Shown one piece after another: positions 8,977 to 19,606 of a DNA stretch of 32,473 nt. Position 1 is the stretch's first letter. The number at the start of each line of letters is the position of its first letter. This DNA comes from Podila epigama (taxonomy: Eukaryota; Mortierellomycota; Mortierellomycetes; Mortierellales; Mortierellaceae): NCBI GenBank assembly GCA_015679605.1, contig JAAAVE010000115.1:1-32473 (forward strand), in the 5' to 3' direction. The position numbers were made by a program, and so were the translations under genes. Under the pieces are notes generated by a model that had not been told where the DNA came from, made no database searches, and saw only the letters and a list, made by a program, of their open reading frames with translations.

Positions 8977-10826
8977 TTATTCATCATCCTCTTCACTAGC
9001 ATCCTCATCATCTTCATCGCCATCTCCGGCGGTATCGGCGTCATCGACACCATTGCCGTCGTCAGAGGGGTCCTCATTACCGGCATCGTCCTGGGTACCA
9101 TCGTCGACACCATTGTCCTCAGACGAATCATCCTCGTCAGCATCATCCTCAGCGTCATCCTCTTCAGCACCATCATCCTTGTCATCGCCACTTCCGGCGG
9201 AGCCAGAATCATCGACACCATTGCCGTCGTCAGAGGGGTCCTCATTACCGGCATCGTCCTGGGTACCATCATCGACGCCATTGTCCTCAGACGAATCATC
9301 CTCGTCAGCGTCATCCTCAGCGTCATCCTCTTCAGCATCATCGTCCTTATCATCTCCACTTCCGGCGGAGCCAGAATCATCGACACCATTGCCGTCATTA
9401 GAGGGGTCCTCATTACCAGCATCATCCTGAGTACCATCATCGACACCATTGTCGTCAGCGTCATCGTCAGCGTCATCTTCAGCATCGTCGTCCTTATCAT
9501 CGCCACTTCCAGCGGAGCCAGAATCATCGACACCATTGCCGTCATTAGAGGGGTCCTTATTACCAGCATCATCCTGAGTACCATCATCGACACCATTGTC
9601 GTCAGCGTCATCGTCAGCGTCATCTTCAGCATCATCGTCCTTATCATCGCCACTTCCAGCGGAGCCAGAATCATCGACACCATTACCGTCATCAGAGGGG
9701 TCCTCATTACCAGCATCGTCCTGGGTACTGTCATCGACACCATTGTCGTCAGACGAATCATCCTCGTCAGCGTCATCCTCGGCATCATCGTCCTTATCAT
9801 CGCCACTTCCGGCGGAGCCAGAATCATCGACACCATTGCCGTCGTCAGACGGGTCCTCATTGCCAGCATCATCCTGGGTGCCATCATCGACACCATTGTC
9901 GTCAGACGAATCATCCTCGTCAGCATCATCCTCAGCGTCATCCTCAGCACCATCGTCCTTGTCATCGCCACTTCCGGCGGAGTCAGAATCATCGACACCA
10001 TTGCTGTCGTCAGAGGGGTCCTCATTGCCAGCATCGTCCTGGGTACCATCATCGACACCATTGTCGTCAGACGAATCATCCTCGTCAGCGTCATCCTCAG
10101 CGTCATCCTCAGCACCATCGTCCTTATCATCGCCACTTCCGGCGGTGCCGGCATCATCGACACCAGCACTGTCATCCTCGCCAGCATCATCTCCAGCGTT
10201 GCCGGCATCATCGACTCCGGTACTATCTTCAGAGGAGTCGCCCTTGTCATCAGCCACTCCGGCATCATCGACTCCGGTACTATCGTCAGAGGAGTCGCCC
10301 TTGTCATCAGCCACTCCGGCATCATCAGGGTTGCCATCCTCAACCTCCTCGTTCTTGTCATCCAGTCCTAGGTCGCCACCGTCACTAGTGGTCTTGAAAT
10401 TGAAAGGGTCAAAAGGATCAGGGGACACGGATGGTGCGACCACGCTGTCGGTTGGGGTAGGGGGACTGTTGGGGTCACAGGCTTTGTGACAGTCGTCATA
10501 AGCATCGACACAGGCACTCATGCTGATCGAGTTCAGGAGACACTCTTCCTCGGCAGCCAGGCACTGTTCAAGACAGATCTCTTCAATGGCTGCTAGGAAA
10601 TGGAGGGGAGTAGGGGATATCAGTTAAGGGGGTTTTCATTTCATGTCAAAAACCGTTGTGAGGGGTAGAAAATATGACTGGTCACACGAGGAGAACACAA
10701 GGACATCATACCTTGACGACGGACGGGTGCCATGGCTACGGCAGCAACAGGGCCGCGGAGAGGTGCGGCGGTAGTGAAGGCGACAACAGCCAGGGAGGCG
10801 GCGACAATGGGCGAGATAATGCGCAT
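8977..10826 (-). CDS. Secreted, highly acidic Asp/Ser/Gly repeat protein
   Basis: Exon 1 (10826-10712) encodes a signal peptide, MRIISPIVAASLAVVAFTTA. Intron 10711-10593 has GTATGA and CTAG ends and is phase 1. Exon 2 (10592-8977) follows, giving about 576 aa. After the signal come a short Cys-rich segment (EEICLEQCLAAEEECLLNS, later YDDCHKACD), a Pro/Ser linker, two 19-residue units of the type DDAGVADDKGDSSDDSTGV, and seven to eight units of 49-56 residues built on NGVDDSGSAGSGDDKDD and DEDDSSDDNGVDDGTQDD. It ends in an Asp/Glu tail. No membrane anchor is seen. The protein should be disordered and strongly negative, possibly cation-binding or a cell-wall or spore coat component; that is inference. 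I recognise no named family. Confidence 0.85.
9021..10190 (-). repeat. In-frame coding minisatellite, 147-168 nt units
   Basis: Anchor word CA(C/T)(T/C)TCC(G/A)GCGG recurs at 9021, 9189, 9357, 9504, 9651, 9804, 9969 and 10134. Spacings are 168, 168, 147, 147, 153, 165 and 165 nt, all multiples of three, so size changes never break the frame. Units at 9504 and 9651 are nearly identical, suggesting recent duplication. Because the unit is GAY/AGY-like throughout, other frames on both strands also stay open for hundreds of codons. Confidence 0.95.
10204..10326 (-). repeat. 57-nt tandem repeat, two copies
   Basis: Two near-identical 57-nt copies around the word catcatcgactccggtact encode the 19-residue DDAGVADDKGDSSDDSTGV-type unit. 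They lie upstream (N-terminal) of the larger repeat block of the same protein. Confidence 0.85.
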
Positions 10827-11563
10827 GGTTCAGTGTGGTTATGATAATCGGGTGAATGTGTGAATTTTTCTTGTTGTTGTGGTTGGGTTTCTTGGAGTGT
10901 TTGTTTGTTTAGTAGGTATTATAAAATGGTGTAGAGGGGAGAAGGTATCGTTATTAAGGTAGGGTATGGGTAATATGTAGGGCGGATGGCCAAGGAATGG
11001 GGGTGGAGATGAAGAATAGAAAAAAAAGAAACAATGAGAGATGAATGAGAATAGTCTGCACAAAATAAAAAGGAACTGAATCTCATTTCTCGCTCATCAT
11101 TGTCACTGTTGTCGACATTCGCCCCCCACTCCCCACCCACCTCAACTCAACACTTCACTTCACCTCACACTTCACTTGTTGGCTCTCTTTTCTCAATTCC
11201 TAGTCCTAAACATAAAAAGAAACTTGGTTTGGTTTGCAGGGTATTCCTGTAGTCTGGACAACAAAAAATTCGCCCTCCTCATAATTCGTTCATTCTTGTC
11301 CGTTGAGAGCTGCAAACTTTGTTTGATGAGCCGAGAACCCAACAGTGAAATGACAACGAAAAGCCCTTCGTTTTGATGTTTTGATGCATCTCAACACACA
11401 CACACATACACACTTTCACACTGAAAATAGATGACAATAATACTGATGATGATGTGCCTTCTGGATTGGTTTTTTTTTATTCGTGCACAAAAGGCATGCT
11501 CTAATGTGCACATTGATTGGCAAACATGCCGGGTGGATAATCTACAGCTCAACACTGTACAAT
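10827..11563. promoter_or_regulatory. Intergenic region between two secreted-protein genes
   Basis: 737 nt between the start of the acidic repeat protein and the stop of the next minus-strand gene. It is CT-rich on the minus strand next to the start (about 10840-11060), contains a short CA repeat (about 11395-11415) and no credible ORF or RNA gene. It should hold the promoter of the acidic protein and the 3' end of its upstream neighbour. Confidence 0.5.
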
Positions 11564-12608
11564 TTAGATTACACCAAATGCAGCCACTATCGCTGCAACT
11601 GCAACGGTCACCGCCATTCCTGTCATCGTGTTCCTGGCTTTGTTCATGGCCGCCGACGCATCATTACCTACAAACGAAGGCGTCTCCTGCTGTTGGCCTG
11701 CTCCAGATCCATTGCCATTGCCGCGACCATTTCCATTCTCACTACCTGCGCCTGCCAAATTGGTTGGCTGGAACACACCGGTCGGAGAAACGCCCAGGAC
11801 AGCGTTGCAGTTACTTTTGTATTGAAATAACAAATCATTCTTCAGTGTCTCGCTTGACAGATGCTGTTCAAAGTTAAGGGTGAAGGGCGAGGGGTGGGCA
11901 GAATAGTAGTTGGCACAACTGTTGGCGAGCTGCTGGTTGCAACTTGTACAAAACGCATTCGCATCCATGCCCTTGATGGTCGTCAACGGTGTCACATACT
12001 GAACATATCCATACAAGTCATCCTCGTTCGGATTTGCGTCTGGAAACTGTCCACGTGCTATCATGCCACTCGCTGTACTGACGACGCAACTGTTGTTGCT
12101 GTTGCTGCCCGTGGTGGTGTCCTTGAAGCAAACAGCTTCACGCTGTGGGGGTGACAGGTACCTGAACAAGTGCAAAAAAAAAAAAAACAGATACATGGTT
12201 TCAATATAAATATGATGTTCGGTTTTACAACAGCTGACTTGTGCGACACGGAACCTACCACATGTACAAGGTGGTTCCTAGTGAACCCGCGTTGGCAGGA
12301 ACCATGTCTGACCCACACTTTGTTTGCAAGTTCTTGAAGACACTGTCGTATTGTTCCCATGTACAGGCTGGAGTCTCACAATAGGCAGAGATTGCCTTCT
12401 GAAGCTTGGTCGTATCGTGGTCCTTGGCGTACGTCAGACCTGGGAACCCCAACGCGGTGTACACTCTGCATTTCGATAGCGGATTCGAGGCTGAATCAAG
12501 ACTATTGAGATAGGAAGCGCATCCCGCAGATAGAGCGGCATCCACCTTGGAGGCACCCAAAAGTGAAATAGTGGTCGCAAGGCAAAAGGCGATAGTTGCA
12601 GACTTCAT
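11564..12608 (-). CDS. Secreted, probably GPI-anchored Cys-rich protein (DUF7729-like)
   Basis: Two exons, 12608-12259 and 12161-11564, are joined in phase 2 through GTAGGT and TTCAG and give 315 aa. Signal peptide MKSATIAFCLATTISLLGAS ends near VDA-ALSAG. The ectodomain has regularly spaced Cys (GCASYLNSL, PLSKCRVY, SAYCETPACTWEQYD, TKCGSD, CVVSTASG, FCTSCNQQL, SCANYY, SNCNAVLGV), the style of fungal surface proteins assigned to DUF7729; that assignment is from memory. A Gly/Asn/Ser-rich spacer (NGNGRGNGNGSGAG) precedes a C-terminal hydrophobic helix (MAVTVAVAAIVAAFGVI) with no basic tail, as expected for a GPI signal; the likely omega site is in GNDASAA. It is probably at the cell wall or plasma membrane, role unknown. 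Confidence 0.8.
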
Positions 12609-13186
12609 TCTAGTGCTGGCAAATGATAAAATAATAATATTGCAGGTTTGTGGTGCAATGTGAAGTGTGTTGGCTAACGAGATCAGTTGGTTGTTCTGAG
12701 GAAGAAGAGAAAACTGGGATAGAAAAGAGAGTGAAAAGAAGAGTGAAATGGTGCGAATAGAGGTTGAGTTTTCAAAACTCGGGGATCCCAGAACCTCCGT
12801 CTTTTTTAATATCATTATTTTTCACGTCCGTAGTCACTGGTGACAGACTATTTGGTCTCCTTTTTTTTCCCTCGAGGCTCTTGGCTCTTCACCCATAGCT
12901 CTCACGTTAACAAACGAAACACAACAGGCATCAATGTTATGGTCAGATGGTGTTCATCCTTGTTGAACGATACAAAGTGACCCACATGCAGGCGACAAGG
13001 ACTCCTTTCTTACCGTAATTGACTTTTTTTTTTTTTTTTTTTTTTTTTTTGGGTAACCGTACTCCGTGCGGAGAAGCTCCTTCGACGAGCTGTTCCAGTT
13101 CAAATACGCAGCACCTAGATTGCCTAGACAATTCTTAAAGACAGTTCTCAAAGATGTTTCCTAAAGACAGCTCCCAAAGTCTGCAT
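12609..13186. other. Intergenic region with a 27-nt poly-T run
   Basis: 578 nt separating the GPI-type gene start from the AP-1 sigma stop, both on the minus strand. It contains (T)27 at 13024-13050 and the CT-type leader of the GPI-type gene. Short ORFs over the poly-T run are artefacts (poly-Lys). I see no gene. Confidence 0.6.
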
Positions 13187-14387
13187 TTATTTGTTCTTTT
13201 CTTCATTCGCCTCCTCTACCTCAGCCGCATCCTGCTCGTGAATGACCTGCAGGGGTTTGACCTTGCTAGACTCTTGCATCTCGCCTGCGATTAACAGTTC
13301 GTCCAGAATAAAGTAGGCACGGTGAAAGTTGAAAATTAAATCCAATTCGCATACCTAAGTGTTACAGCGTATTAGCACTCTGTTACTTGTATCCAACAAT
13401 AATTTCAAAAAAAGGTGTCCGCTGCCTTACGTTGCCAAAGTATCTGTCAAGCACTTCTACGTAGCGGTGAATGATCTCCAGCGTGATGAGCTCGTTATCC
13501 TGTGGATCGACTCCTGTAATAAAGAACAGGCTTGCATATCTACATGTATTTCAAAAAATTGATCATACGTGAATATTCTCTGCTCTGCAACGGTTTTCCT
13601 TAGTTCTCGCATGCACACATGCGTGTGATAGTTTTATCGCAAAAAAAAAACTTGCAGTCGCACTTCCACTCGCACTCCCGATTTCACTCCCGCTCTTCTT
13701 TGCAATTATTATCGTTATTATCGACTTGAGAAACTCACCTCCTGTAAATGATCTTTGTGTCTATTCGTAGTAAACGAGATTTTGGGGGGATACTTGAATT
13801 ATTATAAAGACAAACACTTTGTGCCACGAATACAACGCATGCCCTTATCAATACCTTTATATTCCAGAAAGTTACACATTTTCGTCCGCCGTGAGAGTAC
13901 GAGCTGAGTAACATCCTTGACGATCTTTGATTTTTCCTTGGGCACCATGGTGGTGAACCATTTAGCAAGACGAGTCTTGCCCTGCCGACTGACAAGAAGG
14001 ACGTAGTTAATCTATAATAAGAGGCAACGTTAAAATCTTGACTCAAGATGAACGATCACATGTTGAACTCTCCTGATGCGTGTCAACTCGTTTAACAGCG
14101 TGTCGTCTCAAGCGCATGCAAAAACGACTTGTATTGATAATATCCAATGCCGCTCTTTGTCGAAAGTTGCAGGTCCCGCCCAAAGGAAGGTCTCTTCCTG
14201 GCAGTAGCTTGTGAGGTTGTCAAAGGAAATGAACTTTTGTTCATTCGACATTCCAGAGATGACGCCCTTTTGTCTCAATTATGTTTCCTGTAACGGCAAT
14301 TTTGATGTCAACATGAACTTTTTTCATCTCCGGCGATGATGAATGTCGTGTCATCAGACGTAACAAATAAGAAACACGTACTGGCAT
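13187..14387 (-). CDS. APS1: AP-1 clathrin adaptor complex, sigma subunit
   Basis: Small longin-fold subunit of the TGN/endosome clathrin adaptor AP-1. Exons 14387-14382, 14011-13855, 13760-13739, 13539-13431 and 13354-13187 give 153 aa, the family length. Hallmarks: [54 protein letters not shown] (across the 22-nt exon 3), [20 protein letters not shown] and [37 protein letters not shown] fits sigma-1 better than the sigma of AP-2 or AP-3. The first exon is only ATGCCA before a GTACGTG donor; it was chosen because it restores M-P-I-N in phase, and it is the least certain part. All other phases match. The gene is divergent from the longin-like gene to its right. Confidence 0.93.
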
Positions 14388-14799
14388 CGTTCAGCAGCTA
14401 AATATTCCGACCACTGTTTTTTTTTTTTTGTTCTCTATTGCTTCTTCGAACGCTTAGAAGAATCGCCCTGGACAACCGTTGCGGAAGGAAAGGGGGGAGG
14501 GAAGGCAGCTTTTTTGGATTGTGATGAAGATGTTCAGTTTGAGGGGGGTCCTCAATAACGCCCTTCGCCCAAAAATTACCCTCGCAACGTGAAGGGAAAA
14601 AAAAAGTGGTAACGTGACAGGGGATTTTGAGTCTTCTTGTTCACAAAATGGACATGTTGCAAAGTGTTGCGCCAACCAACTTCAATCACATTCACTTTCA
14701 AATGAGATTAACACACTTTTGCATTGGATCCATCAAGACTCAGGATTTGCTGCTCTCAAAGACGTGTATGTTCCACTTGTGTCCGTCCCAAGGGTGTAG

Positions 14800-15888
14800 T
14801 CAATATCAGTACCATGTTGCCCTTTTCAAGGCTCCAGGAGCGTCAAGTTTTTGTCGTGTTCATCCCTTAACAAAGGTTTCCTGACTAGCTTTTGTCCTTG
14901 GCATCCATCCAACCTGTTCCAACTAGTTTCTAATAACGCAACGGATGACATTCAGACTGTTTGGGCAACATTCCTGCACCTCTTTCAAAAAGAACGGCAT
15001 TGGGCACCAGTTTCTTCAATACGGCAAGATAAAGTCGATTCCGTACACCCTTCGCGATCCGTAGACGCATCCAGGGCTGTCAACACGCGATCATCATCCA
15101 AGAATGCTCGTCAAGACTCAACTCAACAAGGCTTGCTCACCGACTCGGCTCCGTTGGTACCATCCACAGATGTGGCAACGCCCCTCTTCTCAAAGAATGC
15201 CAGTTTCATTTTCAAAATAGTCAATGACTTCATGTTGGTTGCCTGCTGCCCTTTACCTCCATCGCAGTCCACTCTGTCATCCAACAACACAAGGATAGCA
15301 CGTCCTCTCCCAAGTCGAAAAAAGATACAACGCGCAGAATCGCCAGCGCAGCCATCACTTCATGACACTATGTCGCCAGGAGCAACAGAAAAGCAGACGG
15401 CCAGTCACGCCCTTTCGTTCTCAAACCACACCTCACTCCAGGTCTCGTTGCACCACGTCATTGAATTCTTGGTGTTTTTGACCAAGGCTATGGAACGATA
15501 TCTCTTGAGTTCAGATAATAGCGGAGTCACAGGTCAACAAGGGACTTCCCGTAGATCCTCGGTTACCTCCCCAACTCTTCAAACATCAGCAACAGGGGCA
15601 TCTGCTTCTGGTACACGCCGGAGTAGTACCACCAAACAGACAGTACCAGGTCTCTCTGCAGCGCTGATTCAGTTAAATTCAGCGATTGTATACGAGATTC
15701 TAGACGAGTGCTTGGTAACACCCATCGACGTTTACGTGGAAAGAGTACGAGCTGACGACAAATAGGCAATAATCCTCACTTGCATTTTGAACTCTATCCT
15801 TCACATATGTTAGGAGCAAGGCTTCCCGATGGCCCCTAGTCTTTCTCAATTGGACTTGTTGGTGTTTGGGAACCCAAAGCACCTCTAA
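14800..15888 (+). CDS. Adaptin mu-like longin-domain protein, no mu-homology domain
   Basis: An open frame runs from 14800 to a donor at 15715 (TTG-GTAACA); the last exon is 15814-15888. A CTGAC branch and CAACTAG acceptor at 14926 suggest the main exon starts at 14927; the 5' exon(s) and start codon are unresolved. The order of segments follows an adaptor medium-chain N-terminal domain: DDIQTVWATFLHLFQKERHW, then FIFKIVNDFMLVACC, then HHVIEFLVFLTKAMERYLL, then NSAIVYEILDECLEQGFPM formed across the splice, like the ILDE-x-L-x-x-G-[FY]-P ending of mu longin domains. Ser/Thr-rich insertions (about 50-90 aa) separate them. A stop follows shortly after GNPKHL and nothing like the C-terminal mu-homology domain lies before the convergent gene at 16107. 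It could belong to AP-3, AP-5 or a TSET-like coat, or be a free longin protein. Confidence 0.55.
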
Positions 15889-16106
15889 ATATTTATATAA
15901 TGACCCGGTGGATGAACAAAACAGCGCCCGTGCCGTTACAATCGAGGATCAATGTCCACATCATCTACGAAATGATACAAGAAGAGGGGATGCTTCACGC
16001 TCTTTGTTCCCTCCCTTTGCACGATGCAGCTGGACTCATGACATGGCACACAAGTCTAGAGCTACGAATATAATGCGCGTTGACACAAATCGTTATCATT
16101 GCTCAT

Positions 16107-17969
16107 CTACTGTCGCAACCCAGTCAAGACGCTTGTCTCCGCTCTCTCGGTTATCCTTTGTCCCTTCTCTTGTTGTGCCTGCAAAGGCGTTGCCAAATGG
16201 CTCCCATTAGACCGTGCTGCTTTCAATCGATTGCTCGATAGGGTTGATGGCGAGCCTGAGTACAGTTGAGGGGTAGAGAGTATTTCCTCTTTCGATCCTT
16301 CTTCCACAAGCAGACCATCGATCTCAATCTCATCGGCGTCCTTCATGTCATAACCTTCCCGCTTCTCAAACCCCATCCTCAGACGGTTAATCCGTTCATC
16401 AAAAGCCCTGCTCCTTGCTGTCTGGGTACTCCCACCTGACAACGTAGGAGCACTTGGATTTACACCGAGCGACTTTAGTATCTGGATAGTCCTCATTTCC
16501 ATCATGGTCCTCGCTCCCTTGTATTCCGGCCCATTATAACGTGCCCGGGCAATGATGCCGTAGAGGGTACAGCCGAGGACGAGTACTCCGCCACCGGCCA
16601 TTGCGGTTATACTGCCCAATACAGCTCCACCCACAGTGCCCAATGATCCCACTGCTGACATGGACCATGCAATTGTCTCGGCCTATGTGAGGGGGAAAGG
16701 TCGCTGTTCTCAGTTGCTTCATTCCTAGACATTCCTATAGAGACTTATTGAACGAACAACAGCACGTACCTTCTTTTCGGACCTAGGGTCCAAACGTTCA
16801 ATGGTTTCTATGAGTTCCTTGATCATCTTGATGTCTAAACGGACTTGATCCGGCACCTCCAAGAATTGTTCACTTATCCAAACTTCAGTTGACTGAATCA
16901 CGCCCGAGCATTGGGCAAGAAGCATCTCCAGCTGGTCATGGAAAGTGATGACAGAATAAAGTGATGATGCTTTGTGCGCAGAAAACAAAGTGACCGCCAA
17001 TGATGCCGCCCCCACTGCCGCCAACACGACAGGGCTCATGGTGTCATCCGTGTTCTCCTTGTCATGTCCGCTCTTCTTGAGTAGCGTCTTCTTCTCTGAA
17101 CTCTTGTCATGAGTTCCTGTTGTCTCCTCCTCTCTGGCTTCATCATCGTCATCGTCCGCTTCTGTTTTCACTACAGTGTGTTCATCTCTTCTATTCTGTT
17201 TGTATTGACTCTTGAGTGATGCGGTGCTTTCCTTTCCTTTTTCATCTTTTCCTTGAAGATTGTTGAGCTCTTCCTTTTTCTGGCGGTCCGCCAACTCCTT
17301 CTCCAGCCTTCTAACCTTGACACGTTGAGCCTCCAGTTCTTGTTCCAGTTTGTGCCGCTCTCGTCTTTGGCTCTCGATCTCGGATCGAGAGAGAAGTGAA
17401 GATTGTGCAATCTCCTGTTCCATTTGCCGCAGTCTACGTTCAAGTGCCTGTAAGTGTTGGCTCTCATGGTAACTTTGGCTCCTGGTACTTTTGAACCAAT
17501 TGGAAGAAGAGGATGATTCAAAGGTCGAATCTTGATGGCGGTTCCAGCTTTGAGAATTGTTATGTTCTTGAGACCGTGATGAGGAAGATTCTAAAAGTTG
17601 TGTGGCAAGGTAAATTCCATTCTCCAGAAGCTTGCGACCAGCTTGGTCAGAGGCGACAGATTTTAGGGTTGAAAAAAACCCACCACTTTCTGTGCTGGCA
17701 TTGTTTCTGGGAAGAGAGCTTGTGGAGTCTGAGTGGGCGTTGCGTTCATTATTATTGGGTTTGTCAGAGTTGTTGTTGTTGTTGTTGTTGTTGTTGTTGG
17801 GTGGGGTGGGCAAAAAGGGCTCCTGGTCTTTCTCCGAGTCCTTGGCCAGCTGTGAGAGGATGTGTGGGGTAAAAGAGAGCAATGTGGAGACGGGGGCCAC
17901 AAACTCAAAGGTATCTGGGTCGTAGAGTTCTGTTGGAAATGTGATGTCGTCAAAGAGAATGGAGGCCAT
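16107..17969 (-). CDS. Coiled-coil protein with two hydrophobic segments, unrecognised
   Basis: Exons 17969-16770 and 16682-16107 are joined in phase 0 by GTACGTG and CACATAG, giving 591 aa. The N terminus (MASILFDDITFPTELYDPD) is followed by poly-Asn (10 N), Ser-rich stretches, a coiled coil (about residues 180-245, e.g. LEQELEAQRVKVRRLEKELA), an acidic DDDDDE linker and a first hydrophobic segment, VVLAAVGAASLAVTLFSAH. After a helical region with VPDQVRLDIKMIKELIETIE, exon 2 starts AETIAWSMSAVGSLGTVGGA and runs into a second, Gly-rich hydrophobic segment, MAGGGVLVLGCTLYGIIA, with a basic YKGARTMMEMRT tail and a disordered C terminus. It is probably an organelle membrane protein; I recognise no family. 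Start: first in-frame ATG; an upstream TTG is not needed. Confidence 0.75.
17769..17799 (-). repeat. (GTT)n / (AAC)n microsatellite encoding poly-Asn
   Basis: About ten trinucleotide units that encode ten Asn residues near the N terminus of the coiled-coil protein. It is likely length-variable between strains. Confidence 0.9.
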
Positions 17970-18216
17970 TTTCAAAAAGTGTTCATAGACAATGGTGCAA
18001 GTGACTTTGGACTAATGATAGAAGGATTGTTTGCCAAGAAAGATAGAGTGAGAAATAAAAAAATAGGAGCAGCACTGTCGGCCTTGCCTTGGTCATGTTA
18101 AAAAAAAAAAGGAAATAAACGTGGAAGCGGTTCAGTGGGAATTAAAAAGAGTGTATCCGTGCGCTTACGCCACTTTGACACAAAAGTAGTTCACATTCAC
18201 TGAAAGCTCTTGTTGT

Positions 18217-19606
18217 CTACACTTCATCCGTCTGGGTATGGGCTATGGAGGATGAAGAGGTCTCCCTGTCGCGACATAGGCTAGGCTTGAAGTGGGGTAC
18301 AGGTGCAGGGTAGATGTTGTAGACAATAATGCCTGCAATGATCAGCACGAAAGCGATGGGATACAGTCCGTTAATCTAATAACAACATGTGCCATTGTCG
18401 AGCGAGATTAAAGAAAACAAGGATGTCAATACGAGGTGGCCCATTGGAGTGTGGATGAACAATATATGTAGACCACTGTAAAGCAGCAGGAGAACTTGCC
18501 TTGGCGCCAAAGAGCAAGATGCCAAAGATGAGGCCATAAAAGTCACTCGTGAGTAGATTCAGGTTGAAGAACGTGGCCGAGCTACGTCTGAATAGGATCG
18601 GCGAGACAGAGTACAGGATGAACAGCGCAATGTCAAAGCCGATAATGTAACATAGGACGGCAGGTGTCCATTCCACGGTCTTGTGTTCATCCCGTTCCAG
18701 GACAACAAGCTGAATGCCGTTCACGATCGTGCCCCAAAAGCCGAGTTGGCCTACTACCTCGTACATGGGTGCCTGTCGTACCAAGAATTCCTGGTACACG
18801 TTTGATACTGCGTAAAGAGTTGCGCCTAGCAAACAGAACAGATCACCCTTGATGTAATCCGAACCCGGATAGTTTTTTCCAGATTCCATGTCACCCCAGA
18901 TCAAAAAACCCATCCCAACGATGGCCATAACCACACCGAGGTAGTGGTATCGCAAGAACCGCATTTTGAGGAACAAGACCGACAGCAATACCACACATGG
19001 AATAGTCCAAGCATCCAACAACATGACTGAGAGCAATGAGGTATAGCTGTACGCCTTGACGACAAAGTAGTTGCCCTCGACATCAACAAATGCAAACAAT
19101 AAATCTGGATAGAGAAGTTTGGGGCAAAATGAGAAAACACTCGTTCATTTCCATTTTTGATACTCCATGAAAGCGCATTTTAGGACAAAAGGCGAGAGTG
19201 ACTTACAATACGGGCCTCGACGGCGCATCATGTTCACCCATTCTTTGGGACCTTCTTTGTAGATCGAAACAAAAGTATAAGTGACTCCAAGAACAAAGTA
19301 ATTAAGGAACGACTGTGTGGTCGGAATTGACACAGGCTTCTCGCCTTGTGCTAGCTTGGTGGCAAAGATCGTCGTCGCCGTGATGCATAATGACAAGAGC
19401 TGGCCCAGAGCTAGGGTTGTCAGGACCTCGGAGGAACAAAGGTTGACAATGCGCTGCTTCCAAGTAGTCGCTTGAGCAGAGGCCACATCTGACGACACTT
19501 GTGAGCCCAACAAAGAACAGGATTCAGAAGGCAGGTCAGTGGTTACATTCTCACAATGAAGAGTCCCATGTTTGCCATGATTGTCAATGCTGCAGTACGT
19601 TGTCAT
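18217..19606 (-). CDS. SLC35F1/F2-like solute carrier (drug/metabolite transporter fold)
   Basis: Multi-pass membrane protein of the SLC35F family (formerly DUF914); human members are poorly characterised, with nucleotide-sugar or other small solutes suggested. Exons 19606-19207, 19104-18500 and 18375-18217 give 387 aa. Around ten TM helices are visible: SEVLTTLALGQLLSLCITAT, FLNYFVLGVTYTFVSIY, LLSVMLLDAWTIPCVVLLSV, HYLGVVMAIVGMGFLIWGD and others. The family block AFVDVEGNYFVVKAYSYTS follows the first junction (GPY-YLLFAFVDVE), and SNVYQEFLVR and RRSSATFFNLNLLTSDFYG are also typical. The tail is short, basic then acidic. Intron 2 uses a GC donor (GCC-AAG|GCAAGT), which is rare but accepted. 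The gene is divergent from the YeiH-type gene, 285 nt apart. Confidence 0.9.

Noticed and set aside
8904-10371. Long overlapping ORFs of about 485-487 codons on both strands across the repeat block
   Set aside because: They are by-products of an in-frame repeat without stop codons; compositions such as Met/Thr/Arg or Ile/Val/Ser only are implausible. The minus-strand acidic frame has a signal peptide exon, a Cys-rich head and a good intron.
15866-16210. 114-codon plus-strand ORF after the longin gene as a possible mu-homology domain
   Set aside because: The sequence has no MHD motif, and its second half is antisense to the coiled-coil membrane protein.
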